48,659 bases of DNA from Chthoniobacteraceae bacterium (GTDB lineage Bacteria > Verrucomicrobiota > Verrucomicrobiia > Chthoniobacterales > Chthoniobacteraceae): the NCBI GenBank assembly GCA_947476255.1, contig CANJPY010000033.1:1-48659 (forward strand), given 5' to 3'. Shown here in pieces: positions 26,091-32,847 of the stretch (position 1 is the stretch's first letter; each line of letters opens with the position of its first letter). A program made the translations under genes and the position numbers. The notes beneath the pieces were generated by a model. It was not told the origin of the DNA and made no database searches. It worked only from the letters and a program-made list of their open reading frames with translations.

Positions 26091-27152
26091 TTAGCGCGTG
26101 CGGGGGGCGTTGCTGAGCGCGGAGTAGCTGCCCCCACCGCCAGTGCTTGCAAGCAGTTGCTTCAAGGCTTTCTCCGTTTCTGGGTGCACGCCGACGCCTA
26201 CAAAAAAGACCTTCGCTCGAATGGGTTGGGATGCCTGCAGGCGGGCGAGGGTTTGTTCAATTTCGGGAATGGGGATGGTGGAGGACACTCCAGCGCCACG
26301 CTGCATGCAGCCATCAGAGATGATGAAGACCGAGTCGGGTTGGAGCTTGAAAACCGCCTCTAACGCCACGAGGAAGCCGGGGCTTCCCGTGACTATGTTT
26401 GGGAGTCCTTTGGGGAGGGCGCCTTCCGTCGCAAAAAAGGTGTGGAGCCAGTGGATGGCGGCGGTGCGATTGGACGCAGTGCTCGGCAGCAACTCTGGTT
26501 TAAAGAAGGCGTAATTCCGGGCGAATTCGACGAGTCCGAACCGTGTGTTGACACCGAGCGCTTCGACCAGCCTGGTGGTTTCTTCACGAATGCGTTCCAT
26601 GGGCATACCGGCCTTTGAAGCGGCGCCGGCGACGGTTTTGGAGATGTCGAACATGAGGACGATGCGTTTTGCATTGGTTTGGACGCCCAGAAAGCTGACC
26701 CCCGACCCATTTCCCGAGGCCCCCCCGCCTCCTATTCCAAAACCTGTGCCTGCGCCGCTTGCGAGCGTGGTAGCGTCGGTGAGAAAGCTCTGGTTTAGTG
26801 CGTCTTGCGTAAAAGATGGAGGCGCAAAAGAGGGAAGTGAGGGGAGTTGTGGGAGCGGTAATTTTGAGGTTCGCGTGCTGAAAATGCGGTCGTTCAGAAT
26901 ACTCTTGGCGGCTGCGCCCTCGAATGCAGCGGCCTGCATGGTCTGTTGTTTTTCTTTGGCGGGCGGCTGGGATGCTGGTTTTGCAGTGAGTACTGGGGGT
27001 GTTTCTTTCGGGACGGAAAACCGCTTTGCCACGATCCAGATGCCTGCAAGCAGGGCGAACCCGGCGTGCAGTGCGATGCTGAGGACGAGGACGGTGAAAG
27101 CGAGCTTCCGGCGCCTGCGCTGCACAGAGTTATCCGACGCAACGCCGCTCAT
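26091..27152 (-). CDS. Membrane-anchored VWA-like protein in the TonB/TolA position
   Basis: The 353-residue protein starts with a short basic cytoplasmic tail, one membrane helix (about 17-42) and a Pro/Lys-rich stretch (46-70) like the periplasmic spacer of TonB. A Gly/Ser-rich linker (132-152) leads to a von Willebrand factor A-like domain from about residue 161. The domain's metal site is partly kept: DISKT at 169-173 in place of DxSxS, and a later Asp280 in FIISDG. It ends with a Gly-rich tail. The ATG overlaps the second exbD stop as ATGA. It closes an ExbB-ExbD-ExbD series, so the proton-driven motor may act on this protein rather than on a classical TonB. The partner bound by the VWA domain is unknown. 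Confidence 0.85.
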   Translation of the reverse strand: MSGVASDNSVQRRRRKLAFTVLVLSIALHAGFALLAGIWIVAKRFSVPKETPPVLTAKPASQPPAKEKQQTMQAAAFEGAAAKSILNDRIFSTRTSKLPLPQLPSLPSFAPPSFTQDALNQSFLTDATTLASGAGTGFGIGGGGASGNGSGVSFLGVQTNAKRIVLMFDISKTVAGAASKAGMPMERIREETTRLVEALGVNTRFGLVEFARNYAFFKPELLPSTASNRTAAIHWLHTFFATEGALPKGLPNIVTGSPGFLVALEAVFKLQPDSVFIISDGCMQRGAGVSSTIPIPEIEQTLARLQASQPIRAKVFFVGVGVHPETEKALKQLLASTGGGGSYSALSNAPRTR

Positions 27153-27589
27153 GGTGTTTCGTTTTGGACGCCTGCAAAGGTCACATGATTGAGCCCCACT
27201 TGCGCACACACATTAAGAACGTCGACGATCCGCTGGTGTTTTGCGTGATCGTCCACGGCAATGGTGACCATGGGCGATGATTTGTTGGCTTCCGAGCCCT
27301 GTTTATAACGGGCCAGAATGGCGCGGAGTTTGGGAAGTTCGGGACTTTCCGGCCGATCAAGAGACTCTTCATTGAGCACAATGGCGCCTGTTTCTAAGAT
27401 CTCAATGCGTTGCTCATCGGGAAATTCTATCGTTTGATCCTGGGCGACTGTCCCGGGGAGTGAGATTCCGATGTCCGCCTCAGGTTGGACGGGTTTGGAG
27501 GTAAGGATGTAGAAAAAGAGCAGCAAAAAACAGACGTCAATCAAGGGTGCGATTTGCATTTCGATTTGGGGTTGTTCAGCTCTTCTCAT
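27149..27589 (-). CDS. ExbD/TolR-like biopolymer transport protein (second copy)
   Basis: This 146-residue protein has a short cytoplasmic N-terminus, one membrane helix containing the conserved proton-pathway Asp (QIAPLIDVCFLLLFFYIL, about residues 12-29) and a periplasmic domain. These are the hallmarks of ExbD/TolR. Together with the MotA/TolQ-like protein it should use the proton gradient to drive conformational change in a partner that spans the periplasm. It overlaps both neighbours by ATGA (27586-27589 and 27149-27152), so three consecutive genes are likely translated in fixed proportion. Having two different ExbD proteins in one operon is common in this kind of system and may give a hetero-oligomer. 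Confidence 0.94.
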   Translation of the reverse strand: MRRAEQPQIEMQIAPLIDVCFLLLFFYILTSKPVQPEADIGISLPGTVAQDQTIEFPDEQRIEILETGAIVLNEESLDRPESPELPKLRAILARYKQGSEANKSSPMVTIAVDDHAKHQRIVDVLNVCAQVGLNHVTFAGVQNETP

Positions 27590-28059
27590 GGTTTGCGAAC
27601 TCCATAAACAACTTCAAGGGCGCCAGCGTTTGCCGCGAGGTTCATCAATTCCTTGATTCTCGCAGCCGGAGTTCCCCCATCCGCACGTACTTGCAGTTTA
27701 AGCGGCGGATGATTTTGGAACCGTGCCTTTAAATGCGAGGTGAGTTCGGCGGTACTTACAGGAGTGTCACCCGCGAACCAGTTGCCAGTCGCATCGATAT
27801 TGATGACATCGCGTTCTCCAGTATTTTGTGGAGTCTGTGCTGAGGTTGCGACCGGGATCTGGATTGTTTTGAGCTTCGCATTTTTGGTCAATTTGCCCGA
27901 GAGCATAAAGAAAAAGAGGAGAAGAAGTGTGACGTCTATCATGGGAGCGATCTGTAAGCCGATGTCTTCGTGAACAACTCTGCGGCTGCGCCGGCGTGCT
28001 TCAGTCATCTCTGGAAGTGGCGTTGATCGGGAACGCTGTTTTGGTCCCGTGTGGAGCAA
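27586..28059 (-). CDS. ExbD/TolR-like biopolymer transport protein (first copy)
   Basis: This 157-residue protein has a longer basic N-terminal tail (RRRSRRV), then the ExbD helix with the conserved Asp (QIAPMIDVTLLLLFFFML), then a periplasmic domain ending in a helix-strand unit (IKELMNLAANAGALEVVYG). The start at 28059 lies 12 nt after the exbB stop; an internal ATG at 28008 is an alternative. It belongs to the same proton-channel complex as the neighbouring ExbB- and ExbD-like proteins. Confidence 0.92.
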   Translation of the reverse strand: MLHTGPKQRSRSTPLPEMTEARRRSRRVVHEDIGLQIAPMIDVTLLLLFFFMLSGKLTKNAKLKTIQIPVATSAQTPQNTGERDVINIDATGNWFAGDTPVSTAELTSHLKARFQNHPPLKLQVRADGGTPAARIKELMNLAANAGALEVVYGVRKP

Positions 28060-28071
28060 GTGGCGGTTTCT

Positions 28072-28836
28072 TTAGTTCGCATAAACGTGGGATTGGATGG
28101 CTGGCGGTGGGGTGCCATGAGCTTCTCCCGTAAAACGATCCAGCATGTGGGAAAGTGTGGCATGGACGTCCGCCATGTTTGCCGCAATGAGTCCTCGGAA
28201 AGCGAAGTAGAGAAACATGGACGGAATTGCGAGCAGCAGCCCGCCCCCAGTGGCTACGAGAGCTTCTCCGATGCCTTTGGAGAGGTCGGCAGCTTCCGCT
28301 TTGCCGGCTGTGAGAGCGCTAAAGCTGCTGATCATTCCTGAGACGGTTCCGAGCAAGCCGATCATTGGAGCCAATACGGCAAGTGTGTTGAGGTAGTTCA
28401 CGATGGACATCATTTTTGTTTCTGCGCGGAAACATTCGTCGGCCACGGCGTTTTCCATGGCCGCTTTATTGTACATGTCTCGTTCGTAATTGGCTTTTGT
28501 GAGGGCGCATCCGAGTGCCTGTGTGAGTGGCCCCGGGTGGCTTTGGCAGCACCGGTACGCTTCCTCCAAGTTTTTATGGGATAGCAGTGTGTTGAGCTTC
28601 TCGACGAGGGAGGGCGGAAGCATCTTTGTTTTTCTGAAGGTCAACGCGCTGAAAACAGCCAGGGCCATGGCAGCCACAGAGCACAGCGCGAGCAAATGCA
28701 TGACAGGGCCGCCTTCCTTGTAGAGATCCAGCAGGCTTTTATTGGTTTCCGTCCCTGCTGCGTTTGCGGCGCTTTGCAGGAGCAGGGGGAGAATCCAGCG
28801 TGTTTTGGATAGGAACGCTCGCGTTTGGTTCTTCAT
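28072..28836 (-). CDS. MotA/TolQ/ExbB-family proton channel protein
   Basis: The 254-residue protein has three predicted membrane helices (about 46-66, 155-178 and 198-220). It keeps the signature of the MotA/TolQ/ExbB family: NYLNTLAVLAPMIGLLGTVSGMISSF followed by GIGEALVATGGGLLLAIPSM. An N-terminal hydrophobic stretch (13-27) looks like a signal peptide, as in other verrucomicrobial ExbB proteins. With the two ExbD-like proteins it forms the proton-driven motor. Starting at 28836 makes its 5' end overlap the upstream gene by 98 nt in another frame. A start at Met46 (28701) would avoid this but would cut into the conserved EGGPVMHLLALCSV segment. Confidence 0.93.
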   Translation of the reverse strand: MKNQTRAFLSKTRWILPLLLQSAANAAGTETNKSLLDLYKEGGPVMHLLALCSVAAMALAVFSALTFRKTKMLPPSLVEKLNTLLSHKNLEEAYRCCQSHPGPLTQALGCALTKANYERDMYNKAAMENAVADECFRAETKMMSIVNYLNTLAVLAPMIGLLGTVSGMISSFSALTAGKAEAADLSKGIGEALVATGGGLLLAIPSMFLYFAFRGLIAANMADVHATLSHMLDRFTGEAHGTPPPAIQSHVYAN

Positions 28837-29806
28837 AAGACGGGTGATTTCGGTCGTGCGGACCTTCGGTACGGTTGGTTTTTTGTGCGGGGTCCGCTCC
28901 GCTCAGTTCTCGAATGGTTGCGGGTAAAGAAGCTAAAAAGGCTGCGGCATCGATTGCGTGCTTGGTGGCAGGGTAGAGGGCGATGAGGTCTTTGGCTGTT
29001 TCTGCAGCAAGAGCGGGAGCGTTGCATTTTTGATGCAGTCTCATCGCTCCCCAGAGGCCACGGATGGCGAGATCCGGAGCGACGCCGGGAAGGAGTGCTG
29101 GGAGGAGGTAGTAGTCCAACGCGGCGTGGTATAGGCGCGTGCGTTCCTGGCTGGCTGCTTCGTCTTCCGTCCAACGGGGATTCTCCTTTAGATGTGATGC
29201 GAGTTCGACTTCCAGTGCTGCGGCGAGAGTCAGGCGGGCCTCGGCGCACAGGTTGCTGTTTGTGGCTGTTTTGAGGTGCTTGTGTGCTGCAGAAAGGGCT
29301 TCAGCAGTTTTTTCTAAAGCGGTCCATGCTCGGAGCTTTCCTTGTTCTCCGGCTTCTCTGTCGCGCGAAAGGCACGCACCATTTGCAACGACAGAGAATA
29401 CCGCCAGTGCCTCAGCGGTTGCGTCTGCGTTCGTGGCCTCCAGAAGTACGAGTCCAAGGCGCAGTCCGATCCGTCCACTTGGGGAACCGTTCACCTCCAG
29501 CAGTTGTGCAAATTCCTTCCAAAGGGTTCGGAGTTCGTTGAGGTTGGATTTGGTAAATTCGTGGATCAGAATGTCGCGCTCAGGGGCGGGACCAAACTCC
29601 AAGGAGGCAGCGTGCTCTTTGCGGATGCTTATGGGGATGGGTGGCAATGCGGCGACAGGCTGCATGAGAGCCAAGATGTGGTCGCGGTCTCCTCCGGTGA
29701 TTGTGCAGGTTTTACGCTCACCAGTTTTCAGGATGACCACATCCGCCGCCTGTGCGCAAAGCGACACAAGATAAAGCCAACCTAGGATGAGGTTTAGGAT
29801 CCTCAT
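28739..29806 (-). CDS. Uncharacterised exported protein of the Exb-like operon
   Basis: I do not recognise a family for this 355-residue protein. It has a clear signal peptide (MRILNLILGWLYLVSLCAQA), a short beta-rich start (VVILKTGERKTCTITGGD), and then a mostly alpha-helical, Ala/Leu-rich body with helix pairs that suggest degenerate TPR-like repeats. The tail after about residue 310 is basic, hydrophilic and probably disordered (KRRKRSRDGNQ). Its ATG overlaps the stop of the large TPR gene as ATGA, and its last 32 codons are read out of frame over the start of the ExbB gene. Position and signal peptide place it in the periplasm as a partner of the TPR protein or of the motor. Confidence 0.8.
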   Translation of the reverse strand: MRILNLILGWLYLVSLCAQAADVVILKTGERKTCTITGGDRDHILALMQPVAALPPIPISIRKEHAASLEFGPAPERDILIHEFTKSNLNELRTLWKEFAQLLEVNGSPSGRIGLRLGLVLLEATNADATAEALAVFSVVANGACLSRDREAGEQGKLRAWTALEKTAEALSAAHKHLKTATNSNLCAEARLTLAAALEVELASHLKENPRWTEDEAASQERTRLYHAALDYYLLPALLPGVAPDLAIRGLWGAMRLHQKCNAPALAAETAKDLIALYPATKHAIDAAAFLASLPATIRELSGADPAQKTNRTEGPHDRNHPSYEEPNASVPIQNTLDSPPAPAKRRKRSRDGNQ

Positions 29807-32649
29807 TTTTTATCCTCGAGCAGGGCAAGCTTTTGCTCAGCTTGGATTTTCTCATGGGAATTGTTGGGGAAGTCGGTTTGAAGCATTTCGAGGTAGGTGC
29901 GCCTTGCCGCGTTTTGATCTCCGAGTTGTTCGAATGCCTCAGCGCTTCGAAGGTAGGCTTTGGCAACCTGCGGCTTCCATCGCGCATACAGCACGTAAAT
30001 GCGTTGATAGTAGGGAATCGCCGCGTTCGGCTTGCCGTGGCGCATTTCGTACTCGGCAAGACGGAGTAACGCTTCGGACTTAAACTCCCCGGAAGCTTGG
30101 CGTTCGGAGAGCAAGCCTTCGAGAGTTTGTTTGGCGTCTTTCCATTTGCCGGCGGTTTCTTGCAGGGTCGCTTTAGTAAGAAAGACGCGGGGTAGAAGCG
30201 GAGAATCTGGACACTCCGTACTCATTCGATGGATGAGCTTCAGGGCTTTATCGTGGTCTCCCTCTTTTTCTGCGACCGTGATTCCTGCATTGAGAACGCG
30301 GTCCTTGTAGATCGATCTTGGGTGCCACTTGAGAAGATTACGCCAAAGGGTTGCGCTTTCCTGCGAGCCAGGACCTTCAGCGCGGGATTCGGCGACATCG
30401 GCCATGATTCGATCGCTGGTCTGCTCGGGGCGTATCTGTGGGGAAACCTCGAGCAGGAGGCGTCGGGCGTCTTGCGGACTGGTTTTGCGCACAGCACACG
30501 CGAGCGCCCAGGTAGCGCGTACTGCTGCGGTTGAACCTTCAGGAGCTTGCTTCGATTGGAGCGTATTTTGGTGCCATTTGCGGATTTTATCGATGGGCTC
30601 TGTTAAAGAAGCCCCGGGGTGTGGGAGGTTGGGAAGCGCCGAGAGGAGAGCCTCCACCGCAGAGACTTTTGGGTCGTCGAGGCAGGTGTCGATTGTCTGC
30701 CAAACGAGATGTTGTGCAATGTCGCTTCGGCCTGTTTCTGTGAGTGTTTTCGCTGTCCAAAGAATGGCATCGCCGTAGCGGGTACTTTCGGGAAGCTTTT
30801 GTGTAAAGCGAGAGAGGTGGGGGACAATCAAATCATAAGACTCGAAGCTTTTGAGGATTTTAGCGGTTTTGAACCAGGCTTCCTCAAAGCTAGCGGGATC
30901 CGATGCGGGTATTTCTTTAAGTGCGGATAGTGCGGGTTCCGTTTGTTGGTTGCCCAGATAAGCATCAGCGAGCATGAGGCGTATTTCGCCTGCTCTGGAG
31001 TGTTCAGGAAAACGATGGAGCAGGTCCGAGAGTTCAGCGATGGCTGTCTGATAGTCGTGCAAGGCGAAAGCGGCTCGTGCGTTCTGAAACAGCACGAGGT
31101 GGAAATTCTGTCCGCCTGGGTGTTGTTGGATATATTCGGTGGCGGCGGTGCGGCACTGAGCGTGTTTTTTTGCGAGAGCGTAGGAAACAGAGAGCCATGC
31201 TCTGGCATCTTCGAGAATTTCGTGGCGTGGTTTCTCTCGAGCGATTGCTGCGAAGTGAACGGTTGCCTTGTCCGAGTCGCCCGACAGCAGTTCTGTAAAC
31301 CCGAGCATAAACCGGGATCGAATCGCCAGCTCATGCTTGGGAAACTCCTTGATGATAGTGGCGAAGGTGGTAATGGCATCCGCGAAATGGTTATCCTTCT
31401 GTTGTGCGCTTCCTGTTAAAAACTGAAGCATCGGGATGTAGACGGAGCTCGGATATTTCTGGCGGAATAAAGACGAAGCCATTTCCACGTTTTGCCAGCA
31501 CTCGAGCGAGAACCAGTTCTGAACGAGCGTGACACAGGATTGTTCCAAGAGGCTATCTGGTGGGAGTGTTTGGAGCGCGTGAGTTAAAATAAGAGCGCTC
31601 TCCCGGTACCGTTGAAGGCTCTGGTACGCTCTGGCGAGTTCGACACAAACCAAGGTGTCAAAGTTGGGATACTGTTTGAGGGCGCTGAGTTCTTGGTAGA
31701 GTCGCTGCCCGGTTTCAGCGAAGGAGGTGTTTTTTGCGGCGCCGGGGTTTTTGGGACTCGAAACGGACATTTTCTCAAGCCATGCCAATTGAGCCTCTCC
31801 GAGTTCGGCGAGTTGCTGCGAGGGACGTATTTTTTTGAGGCAGTAGATGGACTCTCGAGTGTGGCCGTGACTGGCGAGAGCCGTGCCTAGTTTTAAGAGG
31901 GTGTTTTGAAAAGCAATGGCTTCGAGAGAGTTATCCAAGGTCGCTCCGTCCCTGAAAGAAATCTGGAAAGCCTGCTCGAGTAACTTGGCTTCGAGTAGGG
32001 CCCTGATTCGTAAAACCAGTGCTTGTGGCGCGTGCGTTGCATCCAACTTTGGATGGCATTGTGCGAGGTGTTCTGCGGCAGCGGTAGGGTTGCCTTCGAG
32101 GAGGTGGCAGTGTGCAATTCTAAGGAGGGCCTCTTGGACGCGGTCGCCAGAGCTGGACAATACGATAAATTGACTTATGTGGGTACGGGCTTGGAGGTAA
32201 TGTTTGAGTTGCCACTCACAGATTCCACATTGAAACTGAAGCTCATTTTGAAGCCCGGGTGGGAAGGGCGTGCTGGACGATAATGCTTTTTGAAGGATTG
32301 GTAAGGCCTCCGCATAACGCTCCAGTTTCAACAGGCAGGCGGCGAGTGCGGGTTGGAATTTTGCAATGACGTGTTCCGTCTCTGGGCGTGTAAAATCGCG
32401 GATGAATCCTTTGTATGCGGTTACGGCTTCCTCCCAGTTCTCTTGAGCCATGGCGCGGGATGCTCGTACAAGGTACTCTTCGGCACTTGAGCTTGTGGCG
32501 GTAGGAGCGGGTTGTGCCTTTTTGGAAGAGGGGCGGGCGACGGAGTTTTTTGAAGTGGATGGAGCGCGCGCGCTGTCCTTTGCGTGCAAAGTGAAAGTCG
32601 GAGCTATCGTCGCCAGAAGAATGGGTAGAACAAAAAGAAGGTGGCGCAT
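29803..32649 (-). CDS. Large exported TPR-repeat protein, first gene of the Exb-like operon
   Basis: The 948-residue protein has a signal peptide (about 1-23) and a low-complexity Ser/Ala/Lys segment (25-55). The rest consists of tetratricopeptide-type helical repeats, for example the pattern around AEEYLVRASRAMAQENWEEAVTAY near the N-terminus, ALPILQKAL, IRSRFMLGFTELLSGDSDKA and AIPYYQRIYVLYARWKPQVAKAYLRSAEAFE near the C-terminus. Such solenoids act as protein scaffolds. The C-terminal part resembles the outer-membrane/periplasmic assembly type (YbgF/BamD-like TPR units), which fits a link to a Tol/Exb-like motor. It heads the six-gene minus-strand operon and is divergent from rapA. Confidence 0.88.
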   Translation of the reverse strand: MRHLLFVLPILLATIAPTFTLHAKDSARAPSTSKNSVARPSSKKAQPAPTATSSSAEEYLVRASRAMAQENWEEAVTAYKGFIRDFTRPETEHVIAKFQPALAACLLKLERYAEALPILQKALSSSTPFPPGLQNELQFQCGICEWQLKHYLQARTHISQFIVLSSSGDRVQEALLRIAHCHLLEGNPTAAAEHLAQCHPKLDATHAPQALVLRIRALLEAKLLEQAFQISFRDGATLDNSLEAIAFQNTLLKLGTALASHGHTRESIYCLKKIRPSQQLAELGEAQLAWLEKMSVSSPKNPGAAKNTSFAETGQRLYQELSALKQYPNFDTLVCVELARAYQSLQRYRESALILTHALQTLPPDSLLEQSCVTLVQNWFSLECWQNVEMASSLFRQKYPSSVYIPMLQFLTGSAQQKDNHFADAITTFATIIKEFPKHELAIRSRFMLGFTELLSGDSDKATVHFAAIAREKPRHEILEDARAWLSVSYALAKKHAQCRTAATEYIQQHPGGQNFHLVLFQNARAAFALHDYQTAIAELSDLLHRFPEHSRAGEIRLMLADAYLGNQQTEPALSALKEIPASDPASFEEAWFKTAKILKSFESYDLIVPHLSRFTQKLPESTRYGDAILWTAKTLTETGRSDIAQHLVWQTIDTCLDDPKVSAVEALLSALPNLPHPGASLTEPIDKIRKWHQNTLQSKQAPEGSTAAVRATWALACAVRKTSPQDARRLLLEVSPQIRPEQTSDRIMADVAESRAEGPGSQESATLWRNLLKWHPRSIYKDRVLNAGITVAEKEGDHDKALKLIHRMSTECPDSPLLPRVFLTKATLQETAGKWKDAKQTLEGLLSERQASGEFKSEALLRLAEYEMRHGKPNAAIPYYQRIYVLYARWKPQVAKAYLRSAEAFEQLGDQNAARRTYLEMLQTDFPNNSHEKIQAEQKLALLEDKK

Positions 32650-32847
32650 GGGGCCATTGTTGAAAGTGCCGGCTCAGGGCCGTTGGTGAGGAGCAACCCT
32701 TTCCGTAGTATTTTCCGCCGTGTTGCTGCGTTTTCTGCCGCAACGGTTGCTCTAACCTTATTTCGGTTTGGTTTGTAGAATTGGCTGTATCCGCGCTTAA
32801 CGGACTTCCTGTTGGAGCGGACCCGCGTTAAGGTTCCAGCCCCTTTT
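32650..32847. promoter_or_regulatory. Divergent promoter region between the TPR operon and rapA
   Basis: The roughly 200-bp region must drive both directions. It contains inverted half-sites: GAGCAACC (32691-32698) pairs perfectly with GGTTGCTC (32745-32752). Between them GTTGC (32722-32726) and GCAAC (32740-32744) form another pair. GCAACGGTTGC (32740-32750) is by itself an 11-bp palindrome. They may be operator half-sites or alternative RNA hairpins in a leader. Confidence 0.4.
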
